Part shown: positions 31,270 through 41,115 of the stretch, in pieces
How positions within the stretch are numbered: the stretch's first letter is position 1
Layout of the letters: every line of letters starts with the position of its first letter
NCBI GenBank assembly: GCA_040389445.1
Contig: JAZJZX010000006.1
Location: forward strand, 28,512 to 92,511
Direction of reading: 5' to 3'
Source of the DNA: UBA5189 sp040389445
Lineage (GTDB): Bacteria; Chloroflexota; Limnocylindria; Limnocylindrales; CSP1-4
Length of the DNA stretch: 64,000 nucleotides
The notes under the pieces: model-generated
The model's input: the letters and a program-made list of their open reading frames with translations, nothing else
The model's database searches: none
What the model was told of the DNA's origin: nothing
Translations under genes and position numbers: made by a program

Positions 31270-32478
31270 ATGCCTGACCCGGCCGGTGCGGGCGGACTCA
31301 CGCCCGAGGAGCGACTGCTGCGCGACACTGCCCGCGAGTTCGCGCAGCGGGAGATCGCGCCGGGGGCCATCGAGCGCGACGAGGAGGAGCGGTTCGATCG
31401 TTCCCTGTTCGAGCGAATGGGGGCGCTCGGATTGACGGCGGCGCCGATCCCCGAAGCCGTGGGCGGCGCAGGCTTCAGCTACCTCGGCTGGGCCCTCGCG
31501 ATGGAGGAACTGGGCGCCGCGGAACTGGCCTCGGCCGTGACGCTGTCCGTCCACATCCTGAGCCAGTACCCGGTCGTGACGTTCGGGACCGTCGCGCAAC
31601 AGGCGGACTGGCTGACGCCGATGCTCGCCGGCCAGGCGCTCGGGGCGTTCTGCCTGACGGAATCGCACGCGGGCTCGGATGCAGCCTCGCTCAGGACGCG
31701 GGCCGTCCGGCTGGACGCTTCCGGCGGACAACTGGCCCCTGATGCGCCGGTCGATGCCGTCGCCGCGTATCGCCTCCACGGGACGAAGATCTGGATCTCC
31801 AACGCGCCCGGGGCGGATCGCTACCTGGTGTTCGCGACGATCGATCCCGCCCTCGGGCCGCAGGGGATCACGGCGTTCCTCGTGGAGAAGGGGATCCCCG
31901 GCTTCCGCTTTGGGGAGCACGAGAAGAAGATGGGAATCCGCGCCTGTCCCGCGGCCGAGTTGATCTTCGACGGCGCGGTGGTCCCGGTGTCGCGGCGGCT
32001 CGGCGACGAAGGGCAGGGCTATCGGATCGCGCTGTCGGCGCTGGCGGAGGGTCGGATCTCCATCGCTGCGGCATGTGTGGGCGTGGCCCGTTCGGCGCTC
32101 GAGCAGGCCGCCTCGTACCTGCACCAGCGCACGGCCTTCGGCGCGCCGTTGGCCGACCTTCAGGGCCTCAGGTTCATGGTGGCCGAGATGGCGCGCGAGG
32201 TGGCCGCGGCCCGCGCGCTCACCCATCAGGCGGCGAGGGCCAAGGATCGCGGCGAACCGATCGGGGAGTTGTCGTCACTTGCCAAGTGGACGGCTTCGGA
32301 CGCCGCCATGAAGGTCGCGACCGACGCCGTCCAGCTCTTCGGCGGCAGCGGCTACTCCCGCGAGACCGGCATCGAGCGTCTGATGCGGGACGCGAAGGGC
32401 GCCCAGATCTACGAGGGGACGAACCAGATCCATCGCCAGATCGTTGCGGATGCGGTCCTCAAACGGGCGAAGCCTTGA
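31270..32478 (+). CDS. Short-chain acyl-CoA dehydrogenase
   Basis: FAD-dependent acyl-CoA dehydrogenase of 402 aa. Landmarks are FCLTESHAGSDAAS (FAD and substrate), GTKIWISNAP, KMGIRACPAAELIFDG and the catalytic base E382 in YEGTNQIHR, the position used by short-chain enzymes. An insertion of about 15 residues (SGGQLAPDAPVDAVA) separates the first beta-domain strands. The ATG at 31270 is chosen; an in-frame TTG at 31252 overlaps the hbd stop. Location between hbd and a thiolase suggests butyryl-CoA or a similar C4 acyl-CoA as substrate, with electrons passed to ETF. Confidence 0.9.
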   Translation: MPDPAGAGGLTPEERLLRDTAREFAQREIAPGAIERDEEERFDRSLFERMGALGLTAAPIPEAVGGAGFSYLGWALAMEELGAAELASAVTLSVHILSQYPVVTFGTVAQQADWLTPMLAGQALGAFCLTESHAGSDAASLRTRAVRLDASGGQLAPDAPVDAVAAYRLHGTKIWISNAPGADRYLVFATIDPALGPQGITAFLVEKGIPGFRFGEHEKKMGIRACPAAELIFDGAVVPVSRRLGDEGQGYRIALSALAEGRISIAAACVGVARSALEQAASYLHQRTAFGAPLADLQGLRFMVAEMAREVAAARALTHQAARAKDRGEPIGELSSLAKWTASDAAMKVATDAVQLFGGSGYSRETGIERLMRDAKGAQIYEGTNQIHRQIVADAVLKRAKP

Positions 32479-32632
32479 CCGACTACCGACCGAAGCACCA
32501 CCCGCGATGTGCTGAACGGCACGTGGCTTCGCGACGTTCGTCCCTCTGCCGCCCGCGCCAAACTGGCTAGCGTCCCGATACAGTGGCCGCTCCAGCCAGC
32601 GTCCCCTCACATCGTGCGGAGGAGTCCTTTCC

Positions 32633-33997
32633 ATGAACCCGGCCCCCGACACAGCACCTGGCTCCGCTTCCGACCCGAACGCATCCGACCCTGCCGCGCC
32701 CGAGGCCGGCGGCGGTTGGCGACAGCTGGTGACGTCGCAGCACTCGCGTCGCCGTTTCCTGCGCGGCGCCGCGATGACCGGCGGAGGCTTCATCGCCGGC
32801 ACCCTGGCCGGGTGCGCGCCCGCGACGCCCAGCCCCGGCTGGACGTACGGCCCCGTCGCGACACCCGCCGGCGGGCCGCAATCCCCGATCCCGGCGACAC
32901 CCGGTCCGACTCCCGCGTCCCCACCGACCCCGGCGGCATCGGCAGCCATTCCGCCCGGCTTCAGCGCATCGGATGTCGATGCCCGGCAGGTGGTCCGGCG
33001 CTATCTCGGCAACCTCGTGCCCGCCCTCGAGGGCATCTTCGGCACGGCCACCTACGAGAAGCTCGGGGGGATCCTGGCGGTCGCCGACGCCTACCCTGAG
33101 TTGACCCAGAAGCCCGCGTTCATGCAGGTCGGGCCGCAGCTCCCGCTGACGGACCTGCTCCAACCGCTGAAGCCGGAGGTGGACAACGGCGTCAAGGTCT
33201 TCCGGCTCACGGTCGACGAGTTGTCACTCAAGATCGACGAGAAGGGGCTGCCCATCGACGCGCTGGGCTACAACGGCCAGGTCCCCGGCCCCACCATCCG
33301 CGTGGCGGAAGGGGATCGCGTGCGTGTCGTGTTCACGAACAACCTGAAGGAGGCCACGACCGTCCACTTCCACGGGGTGGAGTTCGACGACTTCTTCCAG
33401 GACGGCGTGCCGTTCGTCACGCAGTCGCCGATCGTCCCGGGCGCCACCTATGCGTACGACTTCACCGCCCGCTCGACCGGTTCGCTCATGTACCACTCGC
33501 ACCACAACGCGACGGACCAGGTCGGGCGCGGGCTCCTCGGCGCCTTCATCGTGGAGCCGAAGGACAACCCGGTCCAGTACGACCGCGAGTACATCTGGGT
33601 CTCCAACGACGTCCTCGGCGGATTCACCATCAACGGCCACGGGTTCCCGGCAACGGTGCCGATCCTCGCGGCCGTGGGGGAGCGGGTCCTGATCAGGTTC
33701 ATGAACGAGGGCGTGATGATGCACCCGTTCCACAGTCACGGGTTCGCCATGAACGTGGTCGCACGGGATGGGCGGCCGCTCGGGAGCGCGGCGTTCGAAT
33801 GCGACACGCTCGGGGTCAATCCCGGCGAGCGCTGGGACGCCGTGATCACGGCCGACCGGCCGGGCGTCTGGGCGTTTCACTGCCACATCCTGCCCCACGT
33901 CGAAGGACCGACCGGAATGTTCGGCATGGTGACGACCCTGATCGTCGTGCCGAAGAAGGAGCACGTCGATGCCATCGTGCAGGCGCTCCTCGCCTAG
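32633..33997 (+). CDS. Tat-exported multicopper oxidase
   Basis: Secreted copper oxidase of 454 aa. A twin-arginine signal SRRRFLRGAAMTGGG followed by a lipobox-like LAGC suggests a folded, membrane-tethered protein. After a Pro/Thr-rich tether and a helical segment come two cupredoxin domains. Copper ligands are visible in HFHGVEF, MYHSHHNAT, HPFHSHG and HCHILPHVEGPTGM, giving type 1, 2 and 3 sites. Its two-domain size fits small laccase or nitrite-reductase-like relatives. A GGAGGAG ribosome-binding site supports the ATG. It interrupts the acyl-CoA gene cluster and may be separately regulated. The substrate is unknown. Confidence 0.9.
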   Translation: MNPAPDTAPGSASDPNASDPAAPEAGGGWRQLVTSQHSRRRFLRGAAMTGGGFIAGTLAGCAPATPSPGWTYGPVATPAGGPQSPIPATPGPTPASPPTPAASAAIPPGFSASDVDARQVVRRYLGNLVPALEGIFGTATYEKLGGILAVADAYPELTQKPAFMQVGPQLPLTDLLQPLKPEVDNGVKVFRLTVDELSLKIDEKGLPIDALGYNGQVPGPTIRVAEGDRVRVVFTNNLKEATTVHFHGVEFDDFFQDGVPFVTQSPIVPGATYAYDFTARSTGSLMYHSHHNATDQVGRGLLGAFIVEPKDNPVQYDREYIWVSNDVLGGFTINGHGFPATVPILAAVGERVLIRFMNEGVMMHPFHSHGFAMNVVARDGRPLGSAAFECDTLGVNPGERWDAVITADRPGVWAFHCHILPHVEGPTGMFGMVTTLIVVPKKEHVDAIVQALLA

Positions 33998-34043
33998 CCC
34001 GGGCGGATTCGACGGCACCAACTCCCGGCGAAGCGGCCGGGTG

Positions 34044-34049
34044 TAGATT
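34044..34049 (+). promoter_or_regulatory. Predicted -10 element (TAGATT) for the thiolase gene
   Basis: TAGATT is followed by 6 nt and the GTG at 34056, supporting a leaderless GTG start. Confidence 0.45.
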
Positions 34050-34055
34050 CGGCGA

Positions 34056-35303
<1,248 letters not shown>

Positions 35304-35418
35304 GCGTCTTGGCGGCCGCAGTTGGAGCAACCTTCAGGGTATCGACCTCCACCGGTTGCAGCATCGTATTTCGGGATACTGAGTGAGCAGGGCGATTTGA
35401 GACGAGGAATTCCAGTCG

Positions 35419-35777
35419 GTGAACCAGCTTCCGGACGCGCGTCGATATGAGCACTTCATAAAGCGCGTAGCCGACTGGCGGGAAGTGTGGAGCCTGCGGT
35501 CCGACGATGGCTGGGTGCTTGCCGGTGACGCCGACGGGCACGAGCTTCACCCCGTATGGCCGCATCGGCGGTATGCAGAGCCTGTGCAAAGGGTGACTGG
35601 GCCGGAGCCCGCGCTGAGCAGATTGACCTCGACGATTGGCTCAACACCTGGACACCGGGCATGGCTGGCGCATGTCGTCTTGTTGCGGTGTTCCCGACAC
35701 CAGGGATGCGGGTTGTCGCGGTTGAGCCGGACAGACTGGGTCAAGACCTCCGAGATGAGCTCGCCCTTGTGGAGTAG
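35419..35777 (+). pseudogene. DUF2750-like gene with a single-base frameshift
   Basis: Two overlapping frames together make one DUF2750-type protein of about 119 aa. The first frame (GTG at 35419) reads RRYEHFIKRVADWREVWSLR and ends in HPVWPHRRYAE at 35580. The second frame then reads ACAKGDWAGARAEQIDLDDW, VAVFPTP and LRDELALVE up to 35777. Insertion of one G after 35580 joins them exactly where the family continues. No slippery heptamer is present, so an indel, real or a sequencing error, is more likely than programmed shifting. The family's function is unknown; members often lie in accessory islands near toxin or immunity genes, as here. Confidence 0.75.
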
Positions 35778-35842
35778 AGCGGTCGACCAATTCCAGGATC
35801 TACCGGATGCCTATTCGGGGAGTTGAGAGGGGCCCTCCACGC

Positions 35843-36865
35843 ATGTCGCTCGCCCGCCGCCTCGGCCCGCTCCTGCTCGCCGCGGTCGTCGCAGCCACGA
35901 GCCTGGGGCTCGACGCGGCCCATCCGGCCGGGGCCGTCGTCCGGAGCTACGTCGTCGACGACGGCGGCTCGGTCGTCAAGCTCGTCATCCCAGGAGGCGA
36001 GCCCGGCGCCGGGACGTACCTTCCGACCTGGAACGGTCACGGTGACGCCCTGGCCCTGTGGCGCCTGGCCGACGACGGCACGGGCACCCTCAGCCTCGCC
36101 AACAGCTACACCTATGGGACCTGGGGCACCCCGACGACGGCGGTCCACAACGGGATCGCCGACCTCGGCTTCCGGTTCCTGTACGTCGGCGAGTTCGACG
36201 TCCAGTGGGACAACGCCTTCGGGCTCGGTCTCCTGTACATGCACGCCCGCACCTACAGCCCGGCCCTCGGACGCTTCCTCCAGCCCGACCCCGACCGGAG
36301 TGAGGCCAACCTCTACGCCTACGCCGCCAACAACCCGATCACCGAGCTCGATCCCGACGGCACCTGCTTCATCCTGTGCGCGGTCATCAACGCCGTCCTC
36401 GACACGGCCATCTATCTCGCCACCACCGACAGCTCGGAGTGGAGCGTCGGGGGCATCGCGAGCACCGCCGTCACCGGCGCGGTCACGGGCTTCGTCGGGG
36501 CCGGTATCCTATCGAAGGTCGCGAAGATCGGGGCGGTTGCGAACCTCGCCAGCAAGGCCAGCCGGGCGGTCAGTCGGGCCATCAAACCGAACGTCGTCGC
36601 GCGGGCACACAGCGGGATTCTCCACGGCAATTCACTCGCAAACGATCGAGTAGCGACCCTCTACAAGGCGTATAGCAGGACAACCGGTGAGTTCCAGAAG
36701 TGGGGGATAACCTCGAACCTCAAGAAGCGCTACGCATCAACGTCCGACCTCTTCCTTGTACCTAAACGGACGGGCTCGCGACAGGCGATGGCCGCGCTTG
36801 AGCGCCGCGTCGTGAGCCGATTCGGCGGGCCATTGAACCGCGAGCCCTGGTCGAGCTCCCGATGA
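35843..36865 (+). CDS. Orphan Rhs core tip with C-terminal GIY-YIG/URI-like nuclease toxin
   Basis: Polymorphic toxin of 340 aa. A signal peptide (ARRLGPLLLAAVVAATSLGL) is joined to one terminal Rhs module: GTYLPTWNGHGDALALWR, GLGLLYMHARTYSPALGRF, then LQPDPDRSEANLYAYAANNP and the ELDPDGT cleavage region. The large YD-repeat shell of Rhs proteins is absent. After a Gly/Ala-rich hydrophobic segment comes a 75-residue domain, LYKAYSRTTGEFQKWGITSN, KKRY, MAALERR and GGPLNREPW, matching GIY-YIG/URI-fold nuclease toxins with Tyr, Arg, Glu and Asn in place. The next gene overlaps the stop by 4 bp and is the likely immunity gene. The ATG at 35843 is preferred to 35807 because the signal peptide starts there. 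Confidence 0.82.
   Translation: MSLARRLGPLLLAAVVAATSLGLDAAHPAGAVVRSYVVDDGGSVVKLVIPGGEPGAGTYLPTWNGHGDALALWRLADDGTGTLSLANSYTYGTWGTPTTAVHNGIADLGFRFLYVGEFDVQWDNAFGLGLLYMHARTYSPALGRFLQPDPDRSEANLYAYAANNPITELDPDGTCFILCAVINAVLDTAIYLATTDSSEWSVGGIASTAVTGAVTGFVGAGILSKVAKIGAVANLASKASRAVSRAIKPNVVARAHSGILHGNSLANDRVATLYKAYSRTTGEFQKWGITSNLKKRYASTSDLFLVPKRTGSRQAMAALERRVVSRFGGPLNREPWSSSR
35912..36270 (+). repeat. 359-bp direct duplication, copy 1 (Rhs core segment)
   Basis: This segment of the Rhs gene aligns without gaps to 37637-37995 at a constant offset of 1725 bp, with scattered substitutions. Both ends of the similarity are sharp. Confidence 0.85.
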
Positions 36866-37614
36866 TGATGGACATCGGCATGATCGCCTACGGCGGTGAG
36901 CTTGAGCGACGTCCGATTTTCCGCGATGTCTATCGGCTGCGCAATACGCTGTTCAGCGAAGGTATCACGCTCGCTATCGAGGTCGTGTACCTCGTCCCAG
37001 GTAGCCTTGGGAAAGCCGACTTCGAAGGTTTCCAAGTGTCGAGATCACGGTCCAAGCATAGGCAAGTGCTTGTCTACGTCGACGTTCCGAGCACGGTGGC
37101 GGAGTCAGAGGAACCGATGCCGGCGCTCATAGACCTTGCGCGCTCAGCACTCGAATACGCACGGGCTCGTCTCCCGCGCGGTGCGGTCTCGGTGGACGTC
37201 GATGCGTTGCTACCGTACCTGGACGCGGCGGAGCAGACTCTCCTCGGGGAACGCCGTCGCGAATCGATCTTGACTGCAGAACCGCGAGACGCCAAGCCGT
37301 CACCTGACGATTTGTCTGTGAAGGACCAGCACTCCGCCGGGGTGGAGATCGTCCTCCGCACCCTCGATCAAGCTTCGGTTGACGCCGCCTTCGCACTCGA
37401 GGACGAGATCGAAAAACGCCTGGACTCTGGCGAGATCGGCCACGTCGACGGCAACGAGGTCGGCCGGGGGACGATCGTCATCTTCGCCTACGGCCCTTCG
37501 CTGGCTGCCCTGCGCGAGGCGGTGGAGTCGGTTGTCCGGGAACGGTGGCACCGACCCGGCGCTCGGATCCGGCTGCTCGACGGCGACACGGAGATCGACA
37601 CGCTGACCCTGTGA
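36862..37614 (+). CDS. Putative immunity protein for the Rhs nuclease toxin, 250 aa
   Basis: Soluble acidic protein without signal peptide. Its ATG overlaps the toxin stop codon (ATGA), the classic toxin-immunity layout. It seems to have two modules. The N-terminal 100 residues contain FRDVYRLRNTLFSEGITLAI. The C-terminal module (EIVLRTLDQASVDAAFALED, then GHVDGNEVGRGTIVIFAYG) resembles small domains found in other polymorphic-toxin immunity proteins. I cannot name the families. Base composition looks lower in GC than the neighbouring metabolic genes, which fits transfer. I infer that it binds and blocks the nuclease in the cytoplasm. Three consecutive ATG codons make the exact start ambiguous by a few residues. 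Confidence 0.75.
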   Translation: MMMDIGMIAYGGELERRPIFRDVYRLRNTLFSEGITLAIEVVYLVPGSLGKADFEGFQVSRSRSKHRQVLVYVDVPSTVAESEEPMPALIDLARSALEYARARLPRGAVSVDVDALLPYLDAAEQTLLGERRRESILTAEPRDAKPSPDDLSVKDQHSAGVEIVLRTLDQASVDAAFALEDEIEKRLDSGEIGHVDGNEVGRGTIVIFAYGPSLAALREAVESVVRERWHRPGARIRLLDGDTEIDTLTL

Positions 37615-37636
37615 TCGGCCTGCCGGGCAGCTCACC

Positions 37637-37995
37637 GACGCGGCCCATCCAGCCGGGGCCGTCGTCCGGAGCTACGTCGTCGACGACGACGGCTCGGTCG
37701 TCAAGCTCGTCATCCCATCCGGCGAGCCCGGTGCCGGGACGTACCTTCCCACCTGGAACGGCCACGGCGACGCCCTCGCCCTGTGGCGCCTGGCCGACGA
37801 CGGCAGTGGCAGCCTCAGCCTCGCCAACAGCTACACCTATGGCACCTGGGGCGCACCGACCACGGCGGTCCACAACGGCAGCGCCGATCTCGGCTTCCGG
37901 TTCCTGTATGTCGGCGCGTCCGACGTGCAGACCGACGACGCCTTCGGCCTGGGTCTCCTCTACATGCACGCCCGCTCGTACAGCCCGGCCCTCGG
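37637..37995 (+). repeat. 359-bp direct duplication, copy 2
   Basis: Ungapped match to 35912-36270. Together the copies flank the toxin C-terminus and immunity gene, so homologous recombination between them would delete or exchange that cassette. Confidence 0.85.
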
Positions 37996-38023
37996 CCGCG
38001 GCACCTCGTCCCGGGAGGCATAG
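37637..38023 (+). pseudogene. Truncated second Rhs core fragment
   Basis: A 5'- and 3'-truncated copy of the Rhs core, in frame from DAAHPAGAVVRSYVVDDDGS to YSPALGRGTSSREA and a TAG at 38021. No start codon lies near its 5' edge, and it lacks the cleavage motif, toxin and immunity parts. It begins 22 bp after the immunity gene stop. It is probably the remnant of the original Rhs gene end, displaced when the toxin-immunity cassette entered. Confidence 0.8.
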
Positions 38024-38089
38024 GTACGGTCGTCGGGCATGACCATTGGAATATGGAACTGGACCAATCCTCACCGTACGGTGCCGGAC

Positions 38090-39958
38090 ATGAGCGGGAT
38101 CGCCATGACCGCGACGCGCCATCCACTCCGGTTTGGCATGCGCCCGCGCGCGCCGAAGCCGTTCCTGCTGATGATCGTCTTCGGCCTGTTCCTCGTGATC
38201 GTCGGCGTCACGGCAACGGCCCAGACGGTGCTGGTCTCCCTGCAGGTGTCCGGCGCGACGCTGCGGGCGACCGTTTCCAGCGACGCGGCAACCGTCCGGA
38301 CGTTCGTGAACGGCCTCGTAGAACCGGGCGACTTGACCGGTGGCGGGTCGGCGGAGCACCTCAGCGCGGCAAACGCGGGACTGCAGTCCGTGGCGCAGCG
38401 CGGCGAGATCATCCGGATCGAGATCCGGGACCCCTCGGGGATCGTGCGGATCTCGAGCGAGCCGACCATCGTCGGCCTGCCGAGTATCGTGAGCCCGCTG
38501 TTCGCGAAGGCGCTCGGTGGCGAAGTCCAGGCAACCCTCATCGACCCGGCAGAAGGCTCCGAGGCGGTCGGGCCGCCGCTGGCGCGGACCAGCCTGGTTC
38601 TCGAGTACTTCCCGCTGGTCGACGCCGACGGGACCACCAGGGGTGTGGTCGGGATCTGGCGCGATGCAGCCTCGATACTCGCCGCCGTCGATGAAGCTCG
38701 AGTATCCGTGGTCGTCGTCACGCTGAGTGCGGCTGCGGTCGTTGGGGGATTGCTCGTGCTTGTGTTCGTCGCGGCCCAGCGGCGGATCACCCGCCAGACC
38801 CGGCAATTGGTCGAATCCGCACGGCAGGATCCCCTCACCGGTCTGCTGAACCATGGGACGGTGGTCGGAGAGCTGGCGCTCGCGATCGAGGAGGTCCGCC
38901 TGGATCGCGGGTTGATTGGCGTGGCCCTGATGGACCTCGACAACTTCAAGGGCATCAACGAGATGTACGGGCACGTCGCCGGGGATACGGCGCTCCGGCA
39001 GCTCGCCGCCATCATCGAGAGCCGACTGCCAGATGATGCGATCGTGGGTCGCTACGGCCCGGATGAGTGCCTCGTGGTCGCGCGGGGCGCCGATGCGACC
39101 GACCTCCGGGGCATGGTCGACGCCATCCGCAGTGACCTGGCCGCCGCGAGTCTCGACATCGACGCCGACGAGCGTCTCCCGATCACCGTCAGTACGGGGA
39201 TTGCCTCCTACCCGGATCATGCCGACTCCGTGACGGGGATCCTCTCACAGGTGGCCGTGGCGCTCGACGAGGCGAAATCCAGCGGGGGCGACGCCACGAG
39301 GGTCGCCGACGCCGACGCAGAGACCACGGCTGAGATCCGGAGTTTCGATGTCCTTCAGGGCCTGGTATTCGCGGTGGATACGAAGGATCGCTACACGAAG
39401 CGCCACTCCGAGGATGTCGCGCGCTACGGTGTCTTTCTGGCCGGCCGCCTCGGCCTTGATCGGGACCTGATCGAGGGTATCCGTTCGGCCGGGTTGCTCC
39501 ACGACGTCGGCAAGGTCGGAATCCCGGATGCGATCCTGCGCAAGCCCGGGAAGCTCACCGACGACGAGTACGAGATCGTCAAGCAACACGTCGCGCTCGG
39601 CGATTCAATCGTTCGGAATGTCGATCGCATCGACATCGTCCGGGCCGGAGTGCGCCATCACCACGAGCGATGGGACGGCCATGGCTATCTCGAGGCCCTC
39701 GCCGGGGAGGACATCCCGATCGTCGCCAGGGTTCTCGCCGTCGCGGACGCGTTCTCCGCGATGACCACGACCAGGCCGTATCGGAAGGCCATGTCCGTCC
39801 AGGAGGCCCTCAAGCGCCTCGGGGATGCCGCCGGCACGCAACTCGACGAACGATTGGCCCGGGCCTTCATCGACGGGATCGAGACGGCCCCGGATGCACC
39901 AATGCCGGGCATCGAGCACCCGACGCAGCTCTGGGTGCCCCGTGCCGTGACCGTCTAG
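38090..39958 (+). CDS. Membrane-bound degenerate GGDEF plus HD-GYP protein
   Basis: Signalling protein of about 622 aa. Two membrane helices (FLLMIVFGLFLVIVGVTATA and VVVVTLSAAAVVGGLLVLVF) bracket an extracytoplasmic sensor of about 160 residues. The GGDEF domain (DPLTGLLNHG, LDNFKGINEMYGHVAGD) has YGPDE in place of the GG(D/E)EF site, so cyclase activity is doubtful. The C-terminal HD-GYP domain has HDVGKVGIPD and HHERWDGHGYLEAL; the usual GYP is GYL. The likely role is c-di-GMP hydrolysis controlled by a GTP- or signal-sensing input. Starts at 38039 and 38090 each follow a TACGGT hexamer (8 and 7 nt); I chose the second. A secreted protein gene starts 3 bp downstream. Confidence 0.85.
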   Translation: MSGIAMTATRHPLRFGMRPRAPKPFLLMIVFGLFLVIVGVTATAQTVLVSLQVSGATLRATVSSDAATVRTFVNGLVEPGDLTGGGSAEHLSAANAGLQSVAQRGEIIRIEIRDPSGIVRISSEPTIVGLPSIVSPLFAKALGGEVQATLIDPAEGSEAVGPPLARTSLVLEYFPLVDADGTTRGVVGIWRDAASILAAVDEARVSVVVVTLSAAAVVGGLLVLVFVAAQRRITRQTRQLVESARQDPLTGLLNHGTVVGELALAIEEVRLDRGLIGVALMDLDNFKGINEMYGHVAGDTALRQLAAIIESRLPDDAIVGRYGPDECLVVARGADATDLRGMVDAIRSDLAAASLDIDADERLPITVSTGIASYPDHADSVTGILSQVAVALDEAKSSGGDATRVADADAETTAEIRSFDVLQGLVFAVDTKDRYTKRHSEDVARYGVFLAGRLGLDRDLIEGIRSAGLLHDVGKVGIPDAILRKPGKLTDDEYEIVKQHVALGDSIVRNVDRIDIVRAGVRHHHERWDGHGYLEALAGEDIPIVARVLAVADAFSAMTTTRPYRKAMSVQEALKRLGDAAGTQLDERLARAFIDGIETAPDAPMPGIEHPTQLWVPRAVTV

Positions 39959-39961
39959 CCA

Positions 39962-41050
39962 ATGGAGATTCCGCGGCGCCGGTCATCGCAGGCACGGCCC
40001 CTCCTCGCCGCGGCGGTGGCGCTGGTTGCCCTCCTCGCAGTTCCGGGCTGGGCGGTCGCGGCTTCGACGTGGCAGGCGACGCGTACACCGGCCTCGATCA
40101 ATGCGGGTCAGAGCACCGAGGTTCAGGTCACGGCCAGCCTGACCAGTCTTCTCCTGACCGACACGATCGGCTGCGTCACCGTGGGTGTCGGCTCGGCCTT
40201 CAGTGTTTCGGCGGCCCGGATCGTCGCCGCGTCCTCCGGCAAGACCTGGCAGTACGTGCCCCCGGTCGCTTCGAACGTCGTCATGTTCGCGGCCGTCGCG
40301 GGCAGCGATCGCCTTGCCGGCAGTGTGCTGGGCAGTGAATTCGTGACCACGGGCATCACCGTTGTCGAAGAGGTTGGCGGCGCCTACACCTGGACGGTGA
40401 CGGCGTATTCCAACAAGAACTGCACATCCAAACTGAGCTCGCAGACGGTCGCGATCTCCGTCACCGGAGGCAACGCGACGCCCGCCCCGACCCCGACCCC
40501 AACCCCAACACCGACGCCCGCCCCGACGTCCGCCCCGACGCCCGCGCGGACGCCCGCCCCGACGCCCGCCCCGACGCCGGCGCGGACCGCCACCGCGACG
40601 CCGACGATCGCGCCGACGACCTCGGCAAATCCTGCGGCGACGGCATCGGCCTCCCCGGCACCAGCTTCGGGCGACCTTGCGACGCCGGGCCCGACCGGTC
40701 CAGTGGATCCGGACCCGACTCTCCTCCCGGGCGGGCTGACGGACCCCACGGCGGGGTCTCCTTCTTTGAACACTGCGCCAACCACCCTGCCCCTGGTCTA
40801 CCGGGTCCAATCGGACGGTCGGGTCGCGGTCGATGTCGCCGACGTGCAGCTCGCGGCTGCTGTGCTCGGCAGCCTCGGCGTCTTTCGATGGGCCGTCCCC
40901 GCCGCCGTCGTGTCGGTACCCGGCCTTCTCATCGTCCTGTTGACGATCCTTGCCCAGGCGGGGGGCGGTCTCGCCTGGCTGCCCGTCGTTCGTCGAAAGA
41001 TTGGATCGCCGGGTCGGGATCGGGGCCGGCAGACCAGGCGCCGTCACTGA
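39962..41050 (+). CDS. Secreted Pro/Thr-rich protein with C-terminal membrane anchor
   Basis: Surface protein of 362 aa, function unknown. A signal peptide (LLAAAVALVALLAVPGWAVA) is followed by a beta-rich domain of about 130 residues with two cysteines (TIGCVTVG and NKNCTSKL) that may pair. A long linker of Pro, Thr and Ala (TPTPTPTPTPAPTSAPTPAR type) likely spans the cell wall. A C-terminal hydrophobic segment (AAVVSVPGLLIVLLTILAQA) and a basic tail (GRDRGRQTRRRH) anchor it. The layout resembles Gram-positive-like wall-spanning proteins. It starts 3 bp after the HD-GYP gene stop, so the two are one operon. Confidence 0.75.
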   Translation: MEIPRRRSSQARPLLAAAVALVALLAVPGWAVAASTWQATRTPASINAGQSTEVQVTASLTSLLLTDTIGCVTVGVGSAFSVSAARIVAASSGKTWQYVPPVASNVVMFAAVAGSDRLAGSVLGSEFVTTGITVVEEVGGAYTWTVTAYSNKNCTSKLSSQTVAISVTGGNATPAPTPTPTPTPTPAPTSAPTPARTPAPTPAPTPARTATATPTIAPTTSANPAATASASPAPASGDLATPGPTGPVDPDPTLLPGGLTDPTAGSPSLNTAPTTLPLVYRVQSDGRVAVDVADVQLAAAVLGSLGVFRWAVPAAVVSVPGLLIVLLTILAQAGGGLAWLPVVRRKIGSPGRDRGRQTRRRH

Positions 41051-41102
41051 GCGACCCCCGGACGGCACATCGGGGCCGCCTGTCGATGAGCAGGTACGGC
41101 CG

Positions 41103-41108
41103 TATCCT
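41103..41108 (+). promoter_or_regulatory. Predicted -10 element (TATCCT) for the aldehyde dehydrogenase gene
   Basis: TATCCT ends 7 nt before the ATG at 41116 and fixes this start against the longer open frame. Confidence 0.45.
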
Positions 41109-41115
41109 TCGGACC

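Noticed and set aside
35419..35777. Programmed -1 ribosomal frameshift in the DUF2750 gene
   Set aside because: A -1 shift would restore the frame, but there is no slippery heptamer or clear downstream structure at 35580.
35823..36653. A 276-codon frame overlapping the Rhs gene, and its counterpart in the second copy (37545-38042)
   Set aside because: Ser/Pro/Thr-rich shadow translations of the Rhs core; the Rhs frame carries the recognisable motifs.
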